Assembly (NCBI GenBank): GCA_016708785.1
Contig: JADJFC010000016.1
Span: forward strand, 1-64,000
Length of the DNA: 64,000 bases
Reading direction: 5' to 3'
Source: Bacteroidota bacterium
GTDB lineage: Bacteria; Bacteroidota; Bacteroidia; AKYH767-A; 2013-40CM-41-45
The position numbers and the translations under genes were made by a program. The notes below the pieces were generated by a model. That model ran no database searches and had not been told where the DNA came from. It saw only the letters and a list, made by a program, of their open reading frames with translations. The number at the start of each line of letters is the position of its first letter. The stretch's first letter is position 1. Positions 19,243 through 27,159 of this stretch are shown here, piece after piece.

Positions 19243-19430
19243 TTTCGCTGTGCGCACAGCGGAATGCTGTACGATTAGAAGTTAGTAAATCTGCGGTTAA
19301 TCTGCGTGATCTGCGTAATCTGCGGGAGAAAAACACAGGAGTTCACAATAAGTCCACAAAAGGTTGGATGTATACGGTTGAAATTACGAAACCTTTACTA
19401 ATTACTACTTACCACTCACCACTTACTTAA
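19243..19430. repeat. Intergenic repeat-rich stretch (ATCTGCG units)
   Basis: Between 19289 and 19325 ATCTGCG recurs four times (AATCTGCGGTTAATCTGCG, then TGATCTGCGTAATCTGCGGG). The stretch ends with ATTACTACTTACCACTCACC (about 19403), a member of a repeat family seen in many gaps of this window. The open frame over it has no protein-like features and is taken as fortuitous. Confidence 0.5.
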
Positions 19431-19847
19431 ATGAAGAAAACAGGAAGTACACTCACGATGTTTGTCATCATCATACTTGCATTGCTAACGCTTGCAGTAA
19501 AGAGATGTAACAAATCGAGAGAAAGTCATACTAATCGGACGATATCGGTAAATGAGGGCGATTGGCGACATCATAAATTGATCTTCACCAAGCATGCACG
19601 GTGTAGAATGGAATGTCGTGACATCTCGGAAGAAGAAGTAGAATATATTCTTGTAAATGGTGTGATAAACGAACAGAAAAGCAAAGAAGAAGATGCAGAG
19701 GCAACAGGCCATTGCCCGACATATGCGCTAGAAGGGAAAACGAACGACGGACAACAAGTTCGTATCGTTTTCGGTGCTTGTGATAAGATAACAAAAGTTA
19801 TTACAGCGATTGATCTTGGAGTGGAGCATGCATGTGACTGCAGATAA
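19431..19847 (+). CDS. Membrane-anchored DUF4258 protein
   Basis: 138 aa. One N-terminal hydrophobic helix (residues about 8-24: LTMFVIIILALLTLAV) anchors a DUF4258 domain: FTKHARCRMECRDISEEEVE, then the strand VINEQKSKEEDAEATGHCPT and RIVFGACDKITKVITAIDLG. The conserved H-x-x-x-R-M-x-x-R-x-I-s-x-e-E-V start is clear. The DUF4258 fold is related to RelE-type toxins and other BECR-fold proteins, but here the anchor and Cys residues suggest an envelope role. The terminal CDCR is unusual. Confidence 0.75.
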   Translation: MKKTGSTLTMFVIIILALLTLAVKRCNKSRESHTNRTISVNEGDWRHHKLIFTKHARCRMECRDISEEEVEYILVNGVINEQKSKEEDAEATGHCPTYALEGKTNDGQQVRIVFGACDKITKVITAIDLGVEHACDCR

Positions 19848-19856
19848 AAGAAATGA

Positions 19857-19876
19857 ATCCCGATAGCTATCGGGAT
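19857..19876. repeat. 20-bp palindrome, copy 1
   Basis: ATCCCGATAGCTATCGGGAT, perfect palindrome, 9 bp after the DUF4258 stop. The same element occurs at 21087, 28715 and 41710. Confidence 0.85.
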
Positions 19877-19915
19877 GAAAAATGAATTACAAATTACAAT
19901 TCACACACAAAAGGA

Positions 19916-21121
19916 TTGAAGTATATAACTAAAACTGTTTGGATCTTATCGCTTGTCAGTTTGTTTACAGACGCTGCAAGTGAAATGCTATATCCAATCA
20001 TGCCGATTTATTTGCAGTCGATTGGGTTTTCGATTGTTTTAATTGGAATACTTGAAGGTGTGGCAGAAGCTACAGCCGGACTGAGCAAAGGATATTTTGG
20101 AAGACTTTCTGATGTTAACGGGAAGAGAGTTCCATTTGTACAATTGGGATATGCATTAAGTGCAATCTCAAAGCCTATGATGGCAATCTTTGTATTTCCA
20201 TTGTGGATCTTTTTTGCAAGAACCATTGACCGGTTCGGAAAGGGAATTCGAACGGGAGCCCGTGACGCTTTGCTTTCTGATGAGGCTACTGTAGAAACAA
20301 AAGGCAGAATCTTCGGTTTTCATCGGGGAATGGATACGCTTGGTGCGGTAATAGGGCCATCACTTGCACTTGTTTATTTGTATTTTTATCCACAGAGTTA
20401 TAAGACACTTTTTTTCATTGCTTTTATTCCCGGTTTATTAGCAGTGATATCTAGTTTTTATTTGAAAGAAAAGAAGAACACTCCTTCTAGATCATTTAAA
20501 TCTGTTCCTGTGTTTTCTTTTTTGTATTTCTGGAAAAAAAGTCCATTACAGTATAGACGGTTGGTAAGTGGTTTGTTAGTATTTGCGCTAGTGAATAGTT
20601 CTGATGTTTTTCTATTATTGAAAGCAAAACAATCAGGTTTAAGTGACACTTTAGTAATTGGTGTTTATATTTTTTACAACCTTATCTATGCAATAACTTC
20701 ATTTCCCATGGGAAAAATGGCAGATAAATTTGGGTTGAGAACTATATTTCTATTAGGGCTTCTTCTTTTTGTTTTTGTGTATTTAGGGATGTCGATAACA
20801 ACTAACGTGTACGTTATTGTCGGACTATTTTTCATGTACGGAGTTTATGCAGCAGCAACAGAAGGAATTTCAAAAGAATGGATAACCAAGCTTTCTGAGA
20901 AAAGCGAAACTGCCACAGCAATTGGGACATATGCCGGACTACAGAGCATTTGTATGATGATTGCAAGTACATTGACCGGATATGTTTGGTATCGATTTGG
21001 ATCGTCACTAGCTTTTGGCGTAACTGCTGGAATTACGTTATTGGTAGTTTTATATCTACTTGTTTTTACAAAAGCAGTTGGAATGAATCCCGATAGTTAT
21101 CGGGATAAAAAAGGAATTTAG
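19916..21121 (+). CDS. Major facilitator superfamily transporter
   Basis: 401 aa with about twelve hydrophobic segments in two halves. The signature between TM2 and TM3 is GYFGRLSDVNGKRVPFVQLG (the usual G-x-x-x-D-R-x-G-R-R-x), and 'FARTIDRFGKGIRTGARDALL' lies in the next cytoplasmic loop, as in a family of uncharacterised bacterial MFS permeases near tetracycline/multidrug exporters. The start is TTG at 19916; no better in-frame ATG precedes TM1. The 3' end overlaps copy 2 of the 20-bp palindrome, which encodes part of NPDSYRDKK. The substrate is unknown. Confidence 0.85.
   Translation: MKYITKTVWILSLVSLFTDAASEMLYPIMPIYLQSIGFSIVLIGILEGVAEATAGLSKGYFGRLSDVNGKRVPFVQLGYALSAISKPMMAIFVFPLWIFFARTIDRFGKGIRTGARDALLSDEATVETKGRIFGFHRGMDTLGAVIGPSLALVYLYFYPQSYKTLFFIAFIPGLLAVISSFYLKEKKNTPSRSFKSVPVFSFLYFWKKSPLQYRRLVSGLLVFALVNSSDVFLLLKAKQSGLSDTLVIGVYIFYNLIYAITSFPMGKMADKFGLRTIFLLGLLLFVFVYLGMSITTNVYVIVGLFFMYGVYAAATEGISKEWITKLSEKSETATAIGTYAGLQSICMMIASTLTGYVWYRFGSSLAFGVTAGITLLVVLYLLVFTKAVGMNPDSYRDKKGI
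21087..21106. repeat. 20-bp palindrome, copy 2 (inside a coding end)
   Basis: ATCCCGATAGTTATCGGGAT, one base different from the other copies, lying within the last codons of the MFS gene. An extragenic-type repeat thus became part of the protein's C-terminus. Confidence 0.8.
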
Positions 21122-21154
21122 GATTTGTTACGTGCTATCAGTATAAGTGTTGAT

Positions 21155-21679
21155 TCACGCTTCACGCTCAATCCTGTAATATACTCCGGGGTGTTCATGA
21201 AAATCATAATCTTTCCAATACGTCATTCCACATTTTTCGAGAACGCGAATGCTGGCCAGATTTTCTTTCATTGCACGGCCCACGATCAATGGGGTTTCTA
21301 GTTTCTGTAAGCCAAAAGTTATACATGCATTCGCAGCTTCTGTGGCATAGTTTTTCCCCCAGAATTTTCGGTGTAAACGATATCCAATATCTATCTCGTC
21401 CTTTGGTTCAAAGTACTTTAATCCACACCAGCCGATAAATGAATTGTCTGATTTTTCAATCATTGCCCACCGCCCGATAGGAGTAGGTATTTTTGTATAA
21501 GGGGGAATTTTATACTCGTAGTTCTGCAGAAATATTTTTGCAGCATTGATGTCAGAAAAAGGTGCATCACCGGTATATTTAACGACTTCCGGATCATTGT
21601 TTAAATTGAAAAAATCTGATGCGTCTTCAATTATAAATTCACGGAGGTAGAGACGATCAGTTTCAAGAATTGCAACCAT
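21155..21679 (-). CDS. GNAT N-acetyltransferase, RimJ/RimL type
   Basis: About 174 aa. LETDRLYLREFIIEDASDFF is the typical start; GRWAMIEKSDNSFIGWCGLK and DIGYRLHRKFWGKNYATEAA contain motif A with the Q/R-x-x-G-x-G/A acetyl-CoA loop (RKFWGKNYATEA), then ENLASIRVLEKCGM is motif B. Start chosen at ATG 21679: a TATCTTTG box overlaps the TTG two codons upstream. It acetylates an N-terminal or small-molecule amine; the substrate is not predictable. Confidence 0.85.
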   Translation of the reverse strand: MVAILETDRLYLREFIIEDASDFFNLNNDPEVVKYTGDAPFSDINAAKIFLQNYEYKIPPYTKIPTPIGRWAMIEKSDNSFIGWCGLKYFEPKDEIDIGYRLHRKFWGKNYATEAANACITFGLQKLETPLIVGRAMKENLASIRVLEKCGMTYWKDYDFHEHPGVYYRIEREA

Positions 21680-21682
21680 GCT

Positions 21683-21690
21683 CAAAGATA
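21683..21690 (-). promoter_or_regulatory. TANNTTTG box before GNAT gene
   Basis: TATCTTTG on the minus strand, followed by AGC and the ATG. It matches the Bacteroidota -7 consensus TANNTTTG and leaves no room for a leader. No clear -33 TTTG partner is seen. Confidence 0.35.
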
Positions 21691-21740
21691 AAAAATTACA
21701 GTGCTACCACTTCAAATATATTAAACCCCTTTCAACTACC

Positions 21741-22142
21741 TCAAGCTGCGTTGCCTTTCCCAAATTCCGCTTTCTTCTTATCATAACGAACAAAGAAATT
21801 TAGCCAGATAATTCTTGACCAGCGAAAGGTAAGTGGACTTAACATTAAAATTGTGACCGCCTGGAATCCAATGAAAAATGCGGTAGACCAATCCAGGAAA
21901 AGTCCATACATGATAAACCAGGAAATGAACCAACCGGATGTAAGTGCATATGAAACATACATGGCACCAAAGAAATAGCCCGGTTCTTTTTCATAGATCT
22001 CACCACAATGTGAACAGGTTTTTTCCATTTTCAACATTCCGCCTTGCAAGCGATAGGGGTTGTTGTGTGTAAAAACCTTACCCTGATGGCAGCGTGGACA
22101 TTTGTTGGCTGCCATTGAGTAGATGATTTCGGTTAACATCAT
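21741..22142 (-). CDS. DUF983 membrane protein with zinc ribbon
   Basis: 133 aa. An N-terminal zinc ribbon CPRCHQGKVF ... CSHCGE (two CxxC knuckles) is followed by EKEPGYFFGAMYVSYALTSG and two or three hydrophobic segments, the hallmark of DUF983. Function unknown; it is found across Bacteroidota and alphaproteobacteria, often near respiratory genes. Confidence 0.85.
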   Translation of the reverse strand: MMLTEIIYSMAANKCPRCHQGKVFTHNNPYRLQGGMLKMEKTCSHCGEIYEKEPGYFFGAMYVSYALTSGWFISWFIMYGLFLDWSTAFFIGFQAVTILMLSPLTFRWSRIIWLNFFVRYDKKKAEFGKGNAA

Positions 22143-22263
22143 GGGATAACTAGTAACGAATAACTAATAGTGAATAGTGGGAAGTACAGAATGTTCGATG
22201 ATCATTTGAATGGACAAGTTGTACTCCTTAAACCACCTAAACAATTTAAACAATTTAAATAAT

Positions 22264-22479
22264 TTAAACCTTTTTATTATCCGTTTTGCAAGTATTTACT
22301 CCGATGATAGAATAGAGAGGGCAGAAGCTGATAATGCTTGTTAAAAGGAAAACTGCTGCAAAAATAAGCAGGACGATTCCAAGTGTTCCGGTAACTACAT
22401 TTCCAAAATAAAGTCCTGCAATAATAAGTGCTATGACAATTCTAATCGTTTTGTCGGTTGAGCCCATGTTCTTTTTCAT
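22264..22479 (-). CDS. DUF2892 inner-membrane protein
   Basis: About 71 aa from ATG 22479 (MKKNMGSTDKTIRIVIALII). Two membrane segments (IRIVIALIIAGLYFG and IVLLIFAAVFLLTSIISF) and a CPLYSIIGVNTC end, as in DUF2892/YgaP membrane parts, where the two Cys flank the last helix. The longer frame from 22518 is rejected because a TACATTTG box lies inside it. Confidence 0.8.
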   Translation of the reverse strand: MKKNMGSTDKTIRIVIALIIAGLYFGNVVTGTLGIVLLIFAAVFLLTSIISFCPLYSIIGVNTCKTDNKKV

Positions 22480-22499
22480 GATCGTTTTTTTAAGTTTTT

Positions 22500-22507
22500 C
22501 AAATGTA
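22500..22507 (-). promoter_or_regulatory. TANNTTTG box before DUF2892 gene
   Basis: TACATTTG on the minus strand, 20 nt before ATG 22479. It supports the shorter start. Confidence 0.35.
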
Positions 22508-22633
22508 TATTTAATCAATTAATAGAAAAGTGACTTTTGTTACATAAGCTGTTTTTTATCCACAATGGCAATTGTTTCACAAAATGCGAAAAATGGTGCT
22601 TAAAGAAACAAATTGAGCATAATTCATATCTGT

Positions 22634-23632
22634 TTATTCGTCTGTAAGAGTCTTTAGAAAATTGACCAGGTCTTGCTTCTGTTGTGTAGTAAGATTTTTT
22701 GGTCGAACCACATTGCTTTTATTTGGGTGCAATTCTCCACCGGAATTGTAATGTTCAACAACTTCTTCTAAAGTTGCCATACTTCCATCGTGCATGTATG
22801 GTGCTGTAAGTTCAACGTTGCGTAACGAAGGGACTTTAAATTTTCCGACATCAGTGGATCTGCCTGTGATTCATGCTCTTCCTGAATCCGGATAAACAAG
22901 ATAAAGGCCGTTGTTCTGGAAACTATAATCAGTAAAATTATAATCTACGTGGCAATGAAAGCAATCACCTTCTTCATTGAAGAACATTGTCATACCATTT
23001 TTTTCAGAAATGGTTAGTGCAGATGAATCGCCATCATGTACTAAGCGATCATATCTCGATTTGCCGGTAAATAAAGTTCGTTCATAACAAGCAATAGCAC
23101 GAGTTAAGGTGTAAACAGAAGGGTCAAGGTTGTAACTTTTCTGAAATTCAAGAACGTATTCCGGATTATTTTTGAGTCTTTCGACGGCAAGGTTTACATC
23201 AAAATCCATTTCATTAGGATTTTCAATCGGGGCTAATACCTGTTGTTCAAGATTTGGCACACCGCCATCCCAGAAAGCATACGGTTGATAAGCAACATTT
23301 AAAATGGTCATCGAATTTCTCATTGCAGTCCGCCCACTTATTCCGGCACTTAATGGAACACCATCTGTAAATTTTAAATTTGGCAAATGACAAGAGCCAC
23401 AAGAAAGAGAGCTATCCCGCGATAAGATTGGATCGAAGAACAGTTTTTCGCCTAATGCAATCCTGTTTGGTGTCGGTTTATTGTCAGACGGAACGTAAGG
23501 ATAAGGGAAACCCTGAGGAATATCTAGTAAGATCTCTTCATTCCCCGGATCAGGAATAGGATCTGTTGCCTTTTCTTTTTTACAAGAAAAAACAATGATG
23601 CCGAAAATTAAGAGGGTGATTATTTTTTTCAT
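22634..23632 (-). pseudogene. Di-haem peroxidase of the MbnH/MauG/CCP type, with in-frame stop
   Basis: It starts at MKKIITLLIFGIIVFSCKKE (lipoprotein signal, Cys in FSC). Two haem sites, CGSCH and CFHCH, and VPLSAG, ILNVAYQPYAFWDGG are typical of bacterial di-haem peroxidases. An in-frame TGA at 22871-22873 interrupts it; the same frame continues ITGRSTDVGKFKVPSLRN, then APYMHDGSMATLEEVVEHYN to the true stop at 22634. Against the paralogue at 40633 (GRKLITGLESDKYKFKVP) the TGA replaces a Leu codon (TTA to TGA, one base). It follows an MbnP gene, its known partner in copper/kynurenine chemistry. If the stop is real, the second half with the conserved Met and C-terminal helices is lost. Confidence 0.85.
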
Positions 23633-23736
23633 GTGTATCCTTCGCAGCAATGTTGTTTAATTAATAATGAATATGAATGTTAGAGTTGCAAGGAACCATT
23701 TTGTCAAGTCCATTATTAATTATTCATTATTAATTA

Positions 23737-24504
23737 TTAAAATATTATTCTACCGAGAACGCAGCCTGCCAGTTGTTCTGCTATTTTCATAGCAAGTGGC
23801 ATGTTATCCATTGTGTGTGTCATGATTTCTGAAGTCATGTCAACATTACTCAATGCTTCATTAAGATTGAATGCTAAATGAACTAACTGGTCTTGTCCTG
23901 AAACAACGCTGAATGCTTCTGTGCTGAAATCAATATTTCTTTTGAAGCTATCCATTCCGATGTGATAAAAATAATCAACGACAACCGGTCCGTTTTGAGC
24001 AACAGTTGTGTCCACTTTTCCTTCTACTTTCCAGAAGATATAACCACTATTCCATGACCAATGAATTGATGGTGTTTGAACAGAAAGCGGATCTGAAGAA
24101 GCGTATGTTGAAGGGTCTAAGTGATTAGTTGTTGAATCAAGTCCAAGGATGAATTTGAAACCTTTGTAGTTTCCAACAGGAACCATTCCAAGACTGTATT
24201 CTTCTGTTTCAGGATTTGTAAGCAATACTTTTCCTGTGATAGGTAATTCACTTCCATCATTTTTGATCAGGACGATATTGGAGATATACATTCTGTAGTC
24301 AGTAACCGTAAATTGACGGCCTGATGCAGTCAGAAATGTTGAATCATAATTTGCTTCATGGGTGCCTACCTTTGAATGAAGGTGAAAGGAAAGGTTTTGT
24401 GCAGTAGAAGGTGTTGGTTCTTCAGCGGTGTCTTTTTTACATGCAGTAAATGAAAGTACTGTTAGTGTAAAGATGACTGATGTTAATCGGAATATATTTT
24501 TCAT
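23737..24504 (-). CDS. MbnP family copper-binding lipoprotein
   Basis: 255 aa. Lipobox LSFTAC with Cys22. The MbnP core is present: SFHLHSKVGTHEANYDSTFL, FTVTDYRMYISNIVLIKNDG, then VPVGNYKGFKFILGLDSTTN, and the signature IHWSWNSGYIFWKVEGKVD in which the family's modifiable Trp lies. In the characterised pair, MbnH (di-haem) converts a Trp of MbnP to kynurenine and the product binds copper(I). The MbnH-type gene lies 104 bp downstream on the same strand. The last residues (EQLAGCVLGRIIF) look like the start of a Cys-containing tail. Confidence 0.85.
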   Translation of the reverse strand: MKNIFRLTSVIFTLTVLSFTACKKDTAEEPTPSTAQNLSFHLHSKVGTHEANYDSTFLTASGRQFTVTDYRMYISNIVLIKNDGSELPITGKVLLTNPETEEYSLGMVPVGNYKGFKFILGLDSTTNHLDPSTYASSDPLSVQTPSIHWSWNSGYIFWKVEGKVDTTVAQNGPVVVDYFYHIGMDSFKRNIDFSTEAFSVVSGQDQLVHLAFNLNEALSNVDMTSEIMTHTMDNMPLAMKIAEQLAGCVLGRIIF

Positions 24505-24632
24505 TAGGGATTTTCTTTTTGATAATTAAATATTGTTTTATTTTGAATAAGTGGCATATGCAATTTATCAACCATACTATTTTGATCGAATTCAACTAAA
24601 TAAATTGTTGTGCCTAAATAATGAACGCTCAA

Positions 24633-25001
24633 TTAAACTTTTGGTGGCTGAAACGGCTGACTAAAAAAATCAGCAAGCTGACGTTCGAGGTAAGGTGTAA
24701 AAATTTGTTGAATAGGTTTGTTGTCGGTAAGAGGAAGTGAATTTTTTACAGTTAAGTATACAATTGTTTCCAGCTTTTCTTTTGATGAACTTACAGGGAC
24801 AGATTCTTTCTGTTCTTGATCTTTCAGTTCTTTGATCAAATGACATTTACCTTGGCAATGTAATTTAGGTTTGTCTTTATTAATGCAAAAATTGCTTGTA
24901 ATAAAATCCTTGTTTAATGAATAACTCACAAAAATAATTGCACTACTCAGTGTCTGGCTGAGAATTGCAAAGCTGATCAATATGAGTAGGAGTCGACGCA
25001 A
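24633..25001 (-). CDS. Small Cys/His protein of copper loci, 122 aa
   Basis: An N-terminal hydrophobic segment (LLLILISFAILSQTLSSAII) and then CINKDKPKLHCQGKCHLIKE, giving C, HC and KCH within 18 residues; the C-terminal half ends in FFSQPFQPPKV. Bacteroidota proteins with this 'C-x-N-x-D-x-P-x-L-x-C-x-G-K-C-H' core sit beside TonB receptors and copper-related genes. It lies upstream of and codirectional with MbnP-MbnH (128-bp gap). Start taken as TTG 25001, supported by a TACCTTTG box at 25022-25029. Function unknown; metal binding is inferred from the Cys/His cluster. Confidence 0.6.
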   Translation of the reverse strand: MRRLLLILISFAILSQTLSSAIIFVSYSLNKDFITSNFCINKDKPKLHCQGKCHLIKELKDQEQKESVPVSSSKEKLETIVYLTVKNSLPLTDNKPIQQIFTPYLERQLADFFSQPFQPPKV

Positions 25002-25021
25002 GCGTTTGTTTTTGACTAATA

Positions 25022-25029
25022 CAAAGGTA
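25022..25029 (-). promoter_or_regulatory. TANNTTTG box before small Cys protein
   Basis: TACCTTTG on the minus strand, 20 nt before the TTG start; probably drives the small Cys protein and perhaps MbnP-MbnH. Confidence 0.35.
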
Positions 25030-25101
25030 ATGAATATTACAACGAAAAATTCAACGAATTGTTTTGCTTATTACAGTTTGACAAAAGTCATATTTCATAA
25101 A

Positions 25102-26388
25102 TTAATCTATTTCTGCCACTACGAAAGTGCTTCCACCAATGAAAATCAGGTCGTTAATAGAGCTATCAGTTTTAGCTTGCTCATATGCGGCTTTTACAGA
25201 AGAATAGGCTTCACCTATCAGGCCAAAGGTTTTTCCGGACAATTTTAACTCGGTTTCGTTAAGTGCACGGGGTATATTTGCCTTGCAAAAATAGTAAGTA
25301 GCTTTTTTAGGAAGCATTTCCAGAATTCCCGAGATGTCTTTGTCATTGACAACTCCAATCACCATTCTAAGGGTATCGTATTTATATTCTTTCAATTGTT
25401 CAAGTATTAATTCAATTCCTGCTTTGTTATGACCGACATCGCAAATTGTCAAAGGCGCATCTGAGATTTTTTGCCATCGGCCCATGAGGCCTGTCATTGA
25501 TTGAATATTCTTTAATGCTGTCCTGATATCTTCTTCAGTTATTTTCCAACCAATTTTTTGGAGTTGAATAACAGCTTGTAACACTGTGCAAATATTCTTT
25601 TGCTGGTAGTTTCCAACAAGACTAATTTCGAGAGTTTTTAAAAACAGAACGGCATCTTTAAAAACATTGAAAGTTTGAAGCTCTCCATTATTCTTTATTT
25701 TTTCTGCCACAAAATAATCGGAAGCAAATGTGATTTCACTTTTATTTATTTTTGATTTTTCAAGAAAAACAGAATCAATTTTCTCCTGTCTTTCTCCGAC
25801 CACAACAGGTGTGTTGGGTTTTATTATCCCGGCTTTTTCGATTGCAATTTTTTCAAGTGTGTCGCCCAGGAGTTGGATATGGTCATAACTGATGTTGGTA
25901 ATCAACGAGAGTTCAGGAGTGATAATATTCGTTGAATCTAGTCGCCCGCCTAGACCTGTTTCTATGATAGCTATGTCAACCTTTTCATTGGCGAAATAGT
26001 CAAAAGCCAGCCCGACTGTCCACTCAAAAAAACTCAGTTGCATCCTTTCGAAGTTCGATTTGTGGTTTTCAACAAAATCGGTTACCACTTTCTCGGGAAT
26101 CATTTCTCCATTGATCCTGATCCGTTCTCTGAAGTCTTTTAGGTGGGGAGAAGTGTACAATCCGGTTTTATAACCGGCCGATTGAAAGATTGCAGCAAGC
26201 ATATGAGAGCAAGAGCCTTTGCCATTTGTCCCGGCAATATGTACGGATTTGAATGAATTTTGAGGATTTTTAAGCGAATTACAAAGGGCAATGGTATTAT
26301 CCAAATTTGCTTTGTAGGCCAATGCCCCAATGCGGTGGAACATGGGGAGTTGTGAAAATAGATATTCTAATGTCTGTGAGTAATTCAC
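25102..26388 (-). CDS. folC: Bifunctional dihydrofolate/folylpolyglutamate synthase
   Basis: About 428 aa from a GTG start (VNYSQTLEYLFSQLPMFHRI); the upstream TTG-led extension looks non-coding. P-loop HIAGTNGKGSCSHMLA; folate/ATP-binding GLYTSPHLKDFRERI; magnesium-site region IIETGLGGRLDSTNII; TNISYDHIQLLG; C-terminal domain ICDVGHNKAGIELILEQL. It adds glutamate to dihydropteroate/folates in the cytoplasm. Intact and single. Divergent from the small membrane gene at 26511. Confidence 0.95.
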   Translation of the reverse strand: MNYSQTLEYLFSQLPMFHRIGALAYKANLDNTIALCNSLKNPQNSFKSVHIAGTNGKGSCSHMLAAIFQSAGYKTGLYTSPHLKDFRERIRINGEMIPEKVVTDFVENHKSNFERMQLSFFEWTVGLAFDYFANEKVDIAIIETGLGGRLDSTNIITPELSLITNISYDHIQLLGDTLEKIAIEKAGIIKPNTPVVVGERQEKIDSVFLEKSKINKSEITFASDYFVAEKIKNNGELQTFNVFKDAVLFLKTLEISLVGNYQQKNICTVLQAVIQLQKIGWKITEEDIRTALKNIQSMTGLMGRWQKISDAPLTICDVGHNKAGIELILEQLKEYKYDTLRMVIGVVNDKDISGILEMLPKKATYYFCKANIPRALNETELKLSGKTFGLIGEAYSSVKAAYEQAKTDSSINDLIFIGGSTFVVAEID

Positions 26389-26510
26389 TTTTAAGTCAAG
26401 CCAATTTAAGGCGTTGGGCAATTTACAACCAATTTAGGTCTTTAAATGAAAATATTTTTTGTACAGAAAAGATTTTTTTCTAAATTGCTAACGCTAACAA
26501 CAACAACCTT

Positions 26511-26726
26511 ATGTCTTTAAAGAACAGAACTGCCAAGAAGCTGATAAGCACTTGGCCGCAAAGACTTGCTTTATCAGGAGTCATTGCCTTTATCGTCTGG
26601 AGTCTTACAGAAGAAAATCTGATTATTTTCTTGGCCTCTTGGGTTGCAGCACATCTTTTACTTAGTTTATTGAATGCCCGAATTCCTGAAGTCAAGACGA
26701 ACTTTAATGAGGAAATGAGGTATTAA
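26511..26726 (+). CDS. Small two-TM membrane protein, 71 aa
   Basis: A basic N-terminus (MSLKNRTAKKLISTW) is followed by two hydrophobic stretches (LALSGVIAFIVWSL and LIIFLASWVAAHLLLSLL). No family is recognised. Its 3' end overlaps the 3' end of the convergent YCII gene by 23 bp. Confidence 0.5.
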   Translation: MSLKNRTAKKLISTWPQRLALSGVIAFIVWSLTEENLIIFLASWVAAHLLLSLLNARIPEVKTNFNEEMRY

Positions 26727-27087
26727 TTAATCTATTCCTTTTCCAGCGAAAATTTTTCCAAAAAATCGGTCTGCACATTTTAATTCTCGCTTGCATTTTC
26801 TTTTCGATGATTTCCGGGTTGTTACGTACGAATTTTTGAATTTCTGTTTCGGATTCAGCTTCTAACAGGTTTATTATTCCACTACCATTTTCAAAAAGGG
26901 CTGCCATTATGAGTCTTCCATCGGTATAGGCTTGCCGCATATAGTTTGCATGTCTTCGAAGGTCAACGGTTGTGAATGTTTTGTGTGAAGGAAAATTTTC
27001 TCCCATTGTCCAAAGAATAAAATACAGATGTTTAAGTCCGCTTCGTAAGTTTGGAGGAGAGTCAATGTTGTCAAGAGGTACTATCAT
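26704..27087 (-). CDS. YCII-related domain protein, 127 aa
   Basis: HLYFILWTMGENFPSHKTFT, then LRRHANYMRQAYTDGRLIMA, GSGIINLLEAESETEIQKFV and NPEI: the pattern of YciI-like dimeric alpha/beta-barrel proteins, with the 'R-xx-H-xx-Y/F-x-xxx-xx-G-x-L-xxxG' core. Small cytosolic enzyme-like protein; reaction unknown. Confidence 0.7.
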   Translation of the reverse strand: MIVPLDNIDSPPNLRSGLKHLYFILWTMGENFPSHKTFTTVDLRRHANYMRQAYTDGRLIMAALFENGSGIINLLEAESETEIQKFVRNNPEIIEKKMQARIKMCRPIFWKNFRWKRNRLINTSFPH

Positions 27088-27147
27088 GGTTCGTGTGATT
27101 TCCTTTGGAAAAATAATAACAAGTGTTCTGATTTGGCTCTTTCTTGT

Positions 27148-27155
27148 TACATTTG
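27148..27155 (+). promoter_or_regulatory. TANNTTTG box, 4 nt before start codon
   Basis: TACATTTG followed by CTGA and the ATG at 27160; a TCTG at 27127-27130, 17 bp upstream, may be a weak -33 element. The transcript would have almost no leader. Confidence 0.4.
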
Positions 27156-27159
27156 CTGA

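Noticed and set aside
19239..19430. 63-codon frame after the STAS-like gene
   Set aside because: It translates the ATCTGCG repeats (NLRDLRNLREK); composition is that of a repeat, not a protein.
22871..22873. TGA as selenocysteine or recoded codon in the di-haem gene
   Set aside because: The paralogue has Leu here, not Cys, no SECIS-like hairpin follows, and other genes in the window use TGA as a normal stop.
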